39,047 bases of DNA, from IMG/VR virus record IMGVR_UViG_3300042429_000632, positions 1 to 39,047 of that record; one strand, 5' to 3'. How positions within the stretch are numbered: the stretch's first letter is position 1; the number at the start of each line of letters is the position of its first letter. Both the position numbers and the translations under genes were made by a program. Below, in pieces: positions 17,803-24,621 of the stretch. The notes beneath the pieces are model-generated. The model worked only from the letters and a program-made list of their open reading frames with translations. It was not told the origin of the DNA and did no database searches. The stretch is from a virus.

Positions 17803-17809
17803 CCCAAAC

Positions 17810-18979
17810 CTACTTTTCTTCTAGTGATTTTACTCTTGCTGTAAGTTCTTGTACCGCTTTAATTAATGGTGAAATAAACTCTTCATATCTTAATGCCTGT
17901 GTTCCTTCTAAGTCATTAACATCAGATATTAGCCAGCCGCCAAAATCGGCAACTCCAGAAGCATCTAATACTGATTTAACTTCTTGTGCAATTAGACCAT
18001 AATGTGTTCTGTTTCCTTCAATTTTATTATACTTAACGGGATGCAAATTATTTATAAAGTCTAGCCCGAGGTCAGAGGTTACTACATTTTCTTTTGTTCT
18101 TGCATCAGAAATTGTTGTGGCGTTATTATTTGAATATATATTTTTCCAGCCTCTTGTTACACGATCAGTACCAGCATTTAGAGGACCTATAAGGCCCAAG
18201 CTAAATGTATTATTTGTTAAGGGGAACCAGTTTGAATTTACTCCGACTGGAGATAAGTCTGTTGCTCCATAGTTTAATGAAATTCTTGTAGTAATTGGAT
18301 CTATAACGGCATTGGTACCATTTGCTCCAGGTGCTCCAGGTGCTCCAGGTGCTCCGTCTGCGCCAGGTGCTCCGTCTGCTCCAGGTGCTCCGTCTGCGCC
18401 ACGTGGAATTACAAAATCTAAAAGAACATTGCTGGAGGTTCCACTATTTGTAACTACTGCGTTTGATCCTGGTAGGGATGTTGAAGTTGAGTTAACTGTT
18501 ATGGTTGCGGCTGCATCTCCTTTAGGTCCAGGTGCTCCAACAGCACCGTTAGTTCCGTTAGTGCCAGCTGCGCCTGTTGCGCCTGTATCACCTTTTGGTA
18601 AAACTAAATTTAATACTTGGGATGGAGAAGTTCCTGTAATTGTTGCAGATGCACTTACTCCTGCAGTAACAGTTCCAATTGATAATACGTTAGAGGGTCC
18701 TGGGCCGCCAAGAATTCCGTCTTGGCCTCTTGGTATATTGAATGTTAAAGATTGTGCAGGAGATGTTCCACTGATAGTTACGGTGGCACTTTGTCCAGGA
18801 TTAAGTGTATTTGTTGCTGCTACGCTTAACACGTTAGCAGGGCCTGCTATTCCTTGTGGGCCAGGGTTTGCAGCAATAAATGCAGCAATGTCTGCGCCTA
18901 AAATACCAAGGTCCCTAGGTACGTCGGGTGAGTCCGAGTAACTTGGGAAACGCCATCCATTAACACCTACTGTTGCCAT
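17810..18979 (-). CDS. Collagen-like fibre with C-terminal peptidase S74 chaperone
   Basis: 389 residues; AGGTGG upstream. Residues about 30-150 alternate short Gly-X-Y runs (GPQGIAGPANV, GILGGPGPSNV, GPKGDAAATI) with beta repeats such as NPGQSATVTISGTSPAQSLT, a pattern common in phage collagen-like proteins. A denser collagen run (GADGAPGADGAPGAPGAPGA) lies near residues 192-223. From Ser291 the intramolecular chaperone of endosialidase type (peptidase S74) begins: SDARTKEN with the Ser291/Lys296 dyad, FINNLHPVKYNKI, HYGLIAQEV, and a C-terminal coiled coil (LIKAVQELTARVKSLEEK). The 99-residue size is normal. The domain folds the trimer, then cuts itself off before Ser291. Directly after the oxygenases. 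Confidence 0.9.
   Translation of the reverse strand: MATVGVNGWRFPSYSDSPDVPRDLGILGADIAAFIAANPGPQGIAGPANVLSVAATNTLNPGQSATVTISGTSPAQSLTFNIPRGQDGILGGPGPSNVLSIGTVTAGVSASATITGTSPSQVLNLVLPKGDTGATGAAGTNGTNGAVGAPGPKGDAAATITVNSTSTSLPGSNAVVTNSGTSSNVLLDFVIPRGADGAPGADGAPGADGAPGAPGAPGANGTNAVIDPITTRISLNYGATDLSPVGVNSNWFPLTNNTFSLGLIGPLNAGTDRVTRGWKNIYSNNNATTISDARTKENVVTSDLGLDFINNLHPVKYNKIEGNRTHYGLIAQEVKSVLDASGVADFGGWLISDVNDLEGTQALRYEEFISPLIKAVQELTARVKSLEEK
18310..18404 (-). repeat. GAP/GAD collagen repeat of the S74 fibre
   Basis: Short tandem 9-bp and 18-bp units (GGTGCTCCA / GGTGCTCCGTCTGCGCCA on the plus strand) code GAPGAPGAP and GAPGADGAP. Each has Pro in the Y position before Gly. Confidence 0.9.
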
Positions 18980-18995
18980 TTTTTAATTATACCAC

Positions 18996-19613
18996 CTATG
19001 AAATTATCTTACTTGTTTTAAACATAAACGCTGGGCACATGTATTTGTTGCCAGATATTAGCGGGGTTGAGGCGTGAAAATATGGCTTAACTGAAGGAAA
19101 TATAACCAGGCTACCAGCTTCTGGCTTGATCTTTATTTTTTGCTCTGGAAAAGAAAGTTCTCCTCCAGTGTAATTATCATTTAAATACAACACAATTGAT
19201 GCAGTAAGCCTAGCCTCTTCATCGTCCTCTTCGCAATCGATGTGTGGACCCATCTGAGCTGGTGGGAAATACTTGCTTATTCTTACTTCGTTTGGCAAAA
19301 AGCCAAGATCTTTTCCCAATGATTTTGAATAATCTTCAACGCACAAATTAATAGCATCTAGTATTGTAGATACGACCAAGGCATACCTTTTATTAATTTC
19401 ATTATCTGTTTTTGATATGGTAAAGGATCCGACCTTATACTCGCCAAAAACATCATTTTCATTATTACTAGAAACCCATCTCATCCATTTTGTTAAATGA
19501 GGGTTGTCATAAGATATCTTGTCTAGTGTTTCTATTTCTTCAACAAACTCACTTGGGTTTGGTATAACGTTTTTATAATAATAGATATTGTCATCTAAAA
19601 TTTCTTTAATCAT
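18996..19613 (-). CDS. 2-oxoglutarate/Fe(II) oxygenase, prolyl-4-hydroxylase type (6 of 6)
   Basis: 205 residues, the shortest, starting inside the ATGA overlap with copy 5. Iron ligands are His124, Asp126 (GPHIDCEED) and His180 (YFHASTP); Lys190 (GNKYMCP) is the likely 2-oxoglutarate ligand. SIVLYLNDNYTGGELSFP and KPEAGSLVIFPS are the core strands. An acidic patch (CEEDDEEAR) follows the HxD motif and may bind a basic substrate. It ends the oxygenase operon; 16 bases later a strong AGGTGG site starts the collagen-like S74 fibre, so enzyme and possible substrate can share one transcript. Confidence 0.85.
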   Translation of the reverse strand: MIKEILDDNIYYYKNVIPNPSEFVEEIETLDKISYDNPHLTKWMRWVSSNNENDVFGEYKVGSFTISKTDNEINKRYALVVSTILDAINLCVEDYSKSLGKDLGFLPNEVRISKYFPPAQMGPHIDCEEDDEEARLTASIVLYLNDNYTGGELSFPEQKIKIKPEAGSLVIFPSVKPYFHASTPLISGNKYMCPAFMFKTSKIIS

Positions 19614-20308
19614 TCTCTACCTTCTGGCATTACTGGTCTTCCTTCTGGGGTTGCCCATTTTTTATAAATTTGTTCCTGCTCTGCTCTAACAGCCTTTAGC
19701 TCCATGTCCCAAGCTTCTCGTTGTTTGTCGGTATATACAATGCTTGCATCATCCCAAAACGATCCTATTGTGTATCTAATGCCACCCTTTACTGTTGTAA
19801 CCATGTGCTCTCTTGTATGCCCGCCAGCAAAAAATGCGCCCAATCCAATTTTTGGCTTGATGTCAATACTTCCATCCTTAAATTTTAAATGACCGCCTTC
19901 AAAATTATCATTCAGGTAAATAAACACTGCATACTTACTTCTTTCAAAAGCAGTTGGGTTTCCAACTTCATCTGAGTTGTCTGAGTGATAGTCTGCAAAA
20001 GCTCCTTCAAGCCACCTTTGTGCGTGATAGCTAACTTCTGAGACTTCAAAGCCTAGCAATTCTTCGGTTTTAGATTTTATTTTTTCTTTAAACTGATTAA
20101 AGAAATCTTCTGGCAATCCAAAAAGTTTTAAATTTGGGTCGGACGGCCAGTAGCCCATAGCCTGTGAGCCGTAGAAGGATATCTCATTCCATTTTAATAT
20201 TTTGTGTTCTACCAAAAAATCAAAATAATTTATAATAGCAGAGCAAGTTTCTGGATCTATAAAATTCTCTACTATAAAAAATTCGTCTCTTATCTTTGGC
20301 ATAGTCAT
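19610..20308 (-). CDS. 2-oxoglutarate/Fe(II) oxygenase, prolyl-4-hydroxylase type (5 of 6)
   Basis: 232 residues; AGGGTAC before the ATG. Iron ligands are His108, Asp110 (DYHSDNS) and His168 (REHMVTT); Arg178 (GIRYTIG) is the likely 2-oxoglutarate ligand. FIYLNDNFEGGHLKFKDG and KPKIGLGAFFAGG are the core strands; the second lacks the FPS found in the siblings. The N-terminus (FFIVENFIDPETCSAIINYF) is the classical start of prolyl-4-hydroxylase-like domains. The C-terminus is a charged helix (QREAWDMELKAVRAEQEQIY). It overlaps the next gene by ATGA. Confidence 0.85.
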   Translation of the reverse strand: MTMPKIRDEFFIVENFIDPETCSAIINYFDFLVEHKILKWNEISFYGSQAMGYWPSDPNLKLFGLPEDFFNQFKEKIKSKTEELLGFEVSEVSYHAQRWLEGAFADYHSDNSDEVGNPTAFERSKYAVFIYLNDNFEGGHLKFKDGSIDIKPKIGLGAFFAGGHTREHMVTTVKGGIRYTIGSFWDDASIVYTDKQREAWDMELKAVRAEQEQIYKKWATPEGRPVMPEGRE

Positions 20309-20309
20309 A

Positions 20310-21092
20310 TTAGTACCCTAAATTCTTTCTATCTGAGTACTTCATGTTTGCTGGATTTTCTTTTTCAATTCTTTTTTGCTCCATCTTAGCCCAGGTATAA
20401 GCACCCCAGTGCTTTTGATTTGCAAGCCATTGTGGGTGCCCATCATAATAGTACTGTATGAAGTTTCTAATAAAAAACTTGTTTCCATTTCTAATCGTTC
20501 TAACTCCATGAAAATATGGATCTTGTGATGGAAATACAAGTATGTCGCCAGCCTTGGGCTTGTATGGATAGTATTGGTCGTTCATGTAAAACTCTATATC
20601 GCCACCTTCATAGTCATCGTTAATATATGTTGTGCAGGTAAGCAAAAATTTTGGACCAGGCATATCTCTTTCTGAAATGATAAAATCTGTATGGTACTGC
20701 ATAGACATTTCATTGCCCATAGTATCTACATTTGCATCGTATTTTGAAAAAGATGATGTCATTAATTTAGCCGATTCTGGCAAAACAATTCCGTATGTCT
20801 TTTTGTAATCTTCAATGGCAGTGTTGTAAGCCTCATAAACTCTGTCTGAAAGAAACTTTTCTTCATCATATCTTGGACCAAACTCTCTGGGCTCGTTCTC
20901 ATTATGTTTTTGCTGTGAGTAGCTTCCAAAAATTGACCACTTGTCCCAAGTTCTTAAATAATATCTTCCTGCCGCATCGGCATCAGATTCCTTCATTATT
21001 CTGTACAATTCATCTGCATCTGGCAGTAGTCCCTGATAAATCCTTACATTTGGCAAAAGCTCAAAAGATGTGTATTCGTAATTAGTTGTCAT
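20310..21092 (-). CDS. 2-oxoglutarate/Fe(II) oxygenase, prolyl-4-hydroxylase type (4 of 6)
   Basis: 260 residues, the longest of the six; AGGATAGACA precedes the ATG. Iron ligands are His134, Asp136 (QYHTDFI) and His195 (YFHGVRT); Lys205 (GNKFFIR) should bind 2-oxoglutarate. TTYINDDYEGGDIEFYM and KPKAGDILVFPSQD are the core strands. A C-terminal extension after the core (QYYYDGHPQWLANQKHWGAY, then a Lys/Glu-rich helix) is absent from the others and might dock onto a partner. One base separates its stop from the next start, so it is translationally coupled downstream. Confidence 0.85.
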   Translation of the reverse strand: MTTNYEYTSFELLPNVRIYQGLLPDADELYRIMKESDADAAGRYYLRTWDKWSIFGSYSQQKHNENEPREFGPRYDEEKFLSDRVYEAYNTAIEDYKKTYGIVLPESAKLMTSSFSKYDANVDTMGNEMSMQYHTDFIISERDMPGPKFLLTCTTYINDDYEGGDIEFYMNDQYYPYKPKAGDILVFPSQDPYFHGVRTIRNGNKFFIRNFIQYYYDGHPQWLANQKHWGAYTWAKMEQKRIEKENPANMKYSDRKNLGY

Positions 21093-21756
21093 TGTCTATC
21101 CTACCTAGTCTGGTTATTGTCCAAAAGAATGGTGCGGTATATCTTGTTCCGCTTGTTACTTTTGTTACCCCATGAATATAGTTCTTATCTCCTGGGAAAA
21201 AATATGCTGCTCTTGCTTTGGGCTTAAATTTAATATTTTGAAGTGGGAAGAATAGCTCTCCGCCTTCGTAATCATTATTTAAATAAAACACTGTTCCTAT
21301 GTCGTACCATGGAAACTCATTTTCTGTTCCAGCGTCTGGGCCTTCGTGTAGCTCCTTGTCAGCATGAGGAAACTGCATCGCTCCAACTGGCCATCTAACA
21401 ATGGCTGCTTCTGTCGGTGAAACTTCTACATCAAATTTTTCTCTAATAAATGGAGTCATTCTTTGGATAACTAGATTTAGAATTCTGACAACTTCTGGGT
21501 CTGCTTTCATTAGTGAGTCTTTAGTAGCAACTCTATCTTCCCACACTCTGTGATCATAAATAATGTTTCCATTTTCATTCCACTGAGATTCAGTAACATC
21601 CCACACTGTGTTATTTCTTGCAAAGTTTAAAAGGTACTCTTGCTCTTCAAGAGTCACCATATCTTCTAGCTCTACAACATTGTCTGGTGAGGTTCCGAAA
21701 TGCCCTGAAGGTGTTATTGACTGTCTTGCAAATCTAGCTCTTTTTGTATATTCCAT
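21082..21756 (-). CDS. 2-oxoglutarate/Fe(II) oxygenase, prolyl-4-hydroxylase type (3 of 6)
   Basis: 224 residues; AGGTG upstream, seven bases after the preceding stop. Iron ligands are His131, Asp133 (FPHADKE) and His195 (YIHGVTK); Arg205 (GTRYTAP) replaces Lys as the 2-oxoglutarate anchor, which is also seen in this superfamily. Core strands are TVFYLNNDYEGGELFFP and KPKARAAYFFPGD. A longer loop between the HxD strand and the core (HEGPDAGTENEFPWYD) probably shapes a different substrate pocket. The N-terminus (VVELEDMVTLEEQEYLLNFA) lacks the 'YRN' opening of copies 1 and 2. Overlaps the next gene by 11 bases. Confidence 0.85.
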   Translation of the reverse strand: MEYTKRARFARQSITPSGHFGTSPDNVVELEDMVTLEEQEYLLNFARNNTVWDVTESQWNENGNIIYDHRVWEDRVATKDSLMKADPEVVRILNLVIQRMTPFIREKFDVEVSPTEAAIVRWPVGAMQFPHADKELHEGPDAGTENEFPWYDIGTVFYLNNDYEGGELFFPLQNIKFKPKARAAYFFPGDKNYIHGVTKVTSGTRYTAPFFWTITRLGRIDNDN

Positions 21757-21763
21757 TTTTCAC

Positions 21764-22492
21764 CTATTCATATTTCTTTAAAGATCTAACGGTTAGCTTG
21801 TATGCCCCGCCGTCTTTGGTTCTAAATTTTTTTGCTTGCTGGTCATGTCTTTTTTCTATTTCTGACTTAGAATAGAATTTTTTTTCCATCTTCCAGTCTT
21901 CTCTTTTATATGGAATTAATTGCATATAAGGTGTTCCCGCTGGTATGGTGCCCTCAAAATCCTTTTTGAGAAAAAATGGCATTAATCCAGGAGTGTCCAT
22001 CTTATCATTATCTATTATAGCAGAGGTGGTAGTAAATGGTAAGTCAAATCTATTTATTGGGTGAACATACATTACGCTGTATCCTTCTGGGACGGATGGT
22101 GCCCAGTTAGGATACCAATGAAAATGAAAATCGTCGTGTCCAGTTGGTACTGGGAATTCTTTCATGGGTTGCCTTGAGCCAACAAAATCCTCATATCCAG
22201 ATTCTGTTTTTACGGTTGTGATTCCGTTAGCGTTTTTTTTAAATACTATATTGCATGGAGTTACATACATATAGCCACTAATAAATATGTCCAAAAGTCC
22301 TGGGCAAGATCTGAAAGTTCTAACTGGGCCTCCTTCTGTATTTAAGTACGGCTCGTTTGTCTCAGGATTAATCTCAAATTTTTGTGCATCTTTAAACCAA
22401 TTTGGCATTAATGATTTTGTGGTATGAGGAGCATAGGATTCAGAAATAATATTATATAACCTATTGGAATGAAAAGTTATTTTATTTGTCAT
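21764..22492 (-). CDS. DUF6065-like protein, second copy
   Basis: 242 residues, overlapping the first copy by 11 bases; GAGAG before the ATG. The arrangement parallels its neighbour: CPGLLDIFISGYMYVTPCNI takes the place of the CFPVSLSNTLGW block, FHFHWYPNWAPSVPEGYSVM follows, and GTIPAGTPYMQLIPYKRED matches the cupin-like GTPV turn. The C-terminus is a Lys-rich helix (KKFYSKSEIEKRHDQQAKKF). It contains several His and Trp residues (GHDDFHFHW) that could bind metal, but no recognised catalytic motif. Probably an ancient duplicate of the preceding gene. Function unknown. Confidence 0.5.
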   Translation of the reverse strand: MTNKITFHSNRLYNIISESYAPHTTKSLMPNWFKDAQKFEINPETNEPYLNTEGGPVRTFRSCPGLLDIFISGYMYVTPCNIVFKKNANGITTVKTESGYEDFVGSRQPMKEFPVPTGHDDFHFHWYPNWAPSVPEGYSVMYVHPINRFDLPFTTTSAIIDNDKMDTPGLMPFFLKKDFEGTIPAGTPYMQLIPYKREDWKMEKKFYSKSEIEKRHDQQAKKFRTKDGGAYKLTVRSLKKYE

Positions 22493-23186
22493 TTACTCTC
22501 AACCTTAAAGTTTTTGTTTCGTGTTCACCAATAGTATTGCCTTTGTGATCAGTTGCATTTCTATAAAACCCAGCCCATTTGCCAGACATATTTATTTTAT
22601 CTATTGTCATTCCATAAGCTCTTCCATCATATGGAGACCCTACATAACCTTTCCCATCGTATAAGTCAACCTCGTAATTATTGATTTCTTTTAATGAGAC
22701 TGGCAAAAATACGGCAACAGGTGTGCCTGCTTTTACTGTTATTATTTTACCTGGCGATGTCACCCTCCAAACTACGGGAACCTCGGCAGAGAAAAAAGAT
22801 GTGGTTAGCAATGTTGTAAATGCCTGTGCTCCATCTATAAAAAAGTTTGGAGCAGGCATAGTTAATATAGTTGTGTCTTTATCGGTTTTAAAGGTTAAGC
22901 CAGTAATAAAGCTTATGGTTGCATTTGCCCTGTTTGTGTGTACATACTTTTCACCAGAAAGTATTTTTACATGAATGGACTGGCTATCTGAGATGCCGTC
23001 CCAAATAAAAGAAATATCTTCTGGGAAGGAGATTCCCCATCCTAGAGTGTTAGATAAACTAACTGGAAAACAGTTGTATGCATGTCTGTCAGCTGTCTGG
23101 TCCATCCATTCCCTGTTTACTTTTACCTGCTCTATTTTGGCGGGGCTGTCTCCTGTTTTAAAAACATCAATTTTACGCATATCCAT
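22482..23186 (-). CDS. DUF6065-like protein, first copy
   Basis: 234 residues; start ATG at 23186 with AAGAAG upstream, overlapping the previous gene by 14 bases. The segment YNCFPVSLSNTLGWGISFPE followed by FIWDG resembles a family I recall as DUF6065, found in phages and bacteria beside oxygenases and glycan genes; the assignment is from memory. A central beta region has FKTDKDTTILTMPAPNFFID and VWRVTSPGKIITVKAGTPVAVFLP, the last resembling a cupin-like turn (GTPV). No catalytic residue set is clear. Its placement inside the oxygenase operon suggests a partner role such as substrate recognition. Not a member of the oxygenase family: no HxD motif. Confidence 0.5.
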   Translation of the reverse strand: MDMRKIDVFKTGDSPAKIEQVKVNREWMDQTADRHAYNCFPVSLSNTLGWGISFPEDISFIWDGISDSQSIHVKILSGEKYVHTNRANATISFITGLTFKTDKDTTILTMPAPNFFIDGAQAFTTLLTTSFFSAEVPVVWRVTSPGKIITVKAGTPVAVFLPVSLKEINNYEVDLYDGKGYVGSPYDGRAYGMTIDKINMSGKWAGFYRNATDHKGNTIGEHETKTLRLRVNDK

Positions 23187-23871
23187 CGGTATACTTCTTT
23201 TCTATTTCTCTGTAGGCTGGTGTGTGAGGAGCCTCTAGGTAATCTAGCATAGTTACAATAGAGTATTTTGTTCCACTTGTTACTGGAAGCGATGCGTGTG
23301 AAAATAAATAAGATGAAGGGAATAGATAAAGATCCCCAGCCTTAGGCTTTATTTTTAAATTAAATTTATCAAAAAATAGCTCCCCGCCCTCGTAATCATC
23401 GTTAATATATCCAACAGAAGATAGCACACAAATATAAGAGTATCCATGATCAGAGTGTACTTGAAAATGCTGTCCTGGACCGTATTTAACAAAGTTAAAA
23501 GACTCCCAATAATTTAGTGGTGCAAGGTTAAATTTTTGTCTATAGTCTTCTACTGGGCCCAGCTGTGCATCCTTAGCGTCCTCCCATATCGATTCTAGTT
23601 TAATTTGATCTTCGCTTTTGCCATCATTATCTTGCTTGTTTTTCTTAATCTTAAAATCAAATGCGTCTCTATACTTTAAGTTGCTTGAAGCGTATCCAGT
23701 TGTGGCCTGCTTCCATTTATAGGTTGCATGGGGCGAATCTGAATACCCAACACCTTCGGCATCTGGGTCTCTAGACAAACAATCTTCAAGTCTATTTATA
23801 AAATCCATGTCTTTTGGAAATATGTTTCTATAGACGAGCACTCCTGGTGCTAAAACTTCTGGCTGGTTCAT
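23173..23871 (-). CDS. 2-oxoglutarate/Fe(II) oxygenase, prolyl-4-hydroxylase type (2 of 6)
   Basis: 232 residues; AGGGAGA upstream, and one base separates it from the preceding stop. Iron ligands are His139, Asp141 (VHSDHGY) and His192 (FSHASLP); Lys202 (GTKYSIV) should bind 2-oxoglutarate. GYINDDYEGGELFFD and KPKAGDLYLFPSSY are the core strands. The N-terminal 110 residues (VLVYRNIFPKDMDFINRLED ... FDFKIKKNK) align with the previous gene but differ in the loops that would hold substrate. The end overlaps the next start by 14 bases, so expression is tightly linked. Complete and apparently active. Confidence 0.85.
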   Translation of the reverse strand: MNQPEVLAPGVLVYRNIFPKDMDFINRLEDCLSRDPDAEGVGYSDSPHATYKWKQATTGYASSNLKYRDAFDFKIKKNKQDNDGKSEDQIKLESIWEDAKDAQLGPVEDYRQKFNLAPLNYWESFNFVKYGPGQHFQVHSDHGYSYICVLSSVGYINDDYEGGELFFDKFNLKIKPKAGDLYLFPSSYLFSHASLPVTSGTKYSIVTMLDYLEAPHTPAYREIEKKYTDGYA

Positions 23872-23872
23872 A

Positions 23873-24556
23873 TCAATCTCCCTTAATTATTTTATCTTGT
23901 TTTCTTTTTTTAATAAGTTGTGAAAAGTCTTCACCGTGATGATCGTCATTGTAGTCTGTCATAGTTACAATAGAGTATTTTATTCCCTCTGATATTGGCA
24001 TGGCGGCATGAGAAAATAAATATGTCGATGGGAATATGTAAAGGTCACCAGATTTTGGTTTAACCTGAATTCCTATTTTTGGAAAAACAAGTTCTCCTCC
24101 AACATAGTCTTCATTAATATATCCTACCATGGAGACTGTAGCAACATAAGAAAATCCATGATCTGCATGTTCTTTAAAGTAATTTCCTGGTCCGTATTTA
24201 ACAAAGTTAAATTGTTCCCAGTAATTCATTTGTATATTGTACATATTGCAGTAATCAATTAAAGCTGGGTTTTTAGCATCGTATGTATCTTGCCATATTG
24301 AATTTAATACATCGTATTCGTTACTTAAACCAAAATTATTTTTTCTTATTTTAAAATCAAAACAATCTCTATAGTCTGAGTCTTTTTTATCAGTGCCAAC
24401 TTTGGCTTTTTGCCAACTATGAAGACTAGACAAAGAAAGCTCTTCCTCTAGTCTTTGGGAAAGATTTAATTCTTTTTTAATTACATTTCTGTAAACCCAA
24501 AGTCCAGGGAAAAGCTGTTCTTTTGAAGACCACGTCTCCGACAAACTGTTTTGCAT
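23873..24556 (-). CDS. 2-oxoglutarate/Fe(II) oxygenase, prolyl-4-hydroxylase type (1 of 6)
   Basis: 227 residues from the ATG at 24556, chosen for the AGGTAG eight bases upstream; an ATG at 24571 adds five residues but lies almost at the predicted transcription start. The double-stranded beta-helix core carries iron ligands His130, Asp132 (EHADHGF) and His183 (FSHAAMP) and the 2-oxoglutarate-binding Lys193 (GIKYSIV). GYINEDYVGGELVFP and KPKSGDLYIFPS are the usual prolyl-hydroxylase strands. It would hydroxylate a peptidyl proline, or another side chain, with release of succinate and CO2. It is most similar to the next gene (YWEQFNFVKYGPG shared), so the two are a recent duplication. First gene after the promoter/operator. 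Confidence 0.85.
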   Translation of the reverse strand: MQNSLSETWSSKEQLFPGLWVYRNVIKKELNLSQRLEEELSLSSLHSWQKAKVGTDKKDSDYRDCFDFKIRKNNFGLSNEYDVLNSIWQDTYDAKNPALIDYCNMYNIQMNYWEQFNFVKYGPGNYFKEHADHGFSYVATVSMVGYINEDYVGGELVFPKIGIQVKPKSGDLYIFPSTYLFSHAAMPISEGIKYSIVTMTDYNDDHHGEDFSQLIKKRKQDKIIKGD

Positions 24557-24577
24557 TAAACTACCTATCATTTATTC

Positions 24578-24606
24578 ATTATGACATTTATAAACATAAA
24601 TGTCAA
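24578..24606 (-). promoter_or_regulatory. Sigma70-type promoter with palindromic operator for the oxygenase operon
   Basis: On the minus strand TTGACA (24606-24601), a 17-nt spacer and CATAAT (24583-24578) match the vegetative consensus in 11 of 12 positions. A perfect 9-bp inverted repeat, GACATTTAT-GTTT-ATAAATGTC (24604-24583), fills the spacer and touches both hexamers. This is where a repressor could block polymerase. It lies in the gap after the Hint-protein stop and just before the first oxygenase. The palindrome is AT-rich without a T-run, so a terminator role is less likely. Confidence 0.7.
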
Positions 24607-24621
24607 TATAGAACAATAACA

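Noticed and set aside
24583-24604. Palindrome at the oxygenase promoter considered as the terminator of the Hint gene
   Set aside because: Stem is mostly A/T with no following T-run, and its position coincides exactly with a 17-nt promoter spacer.
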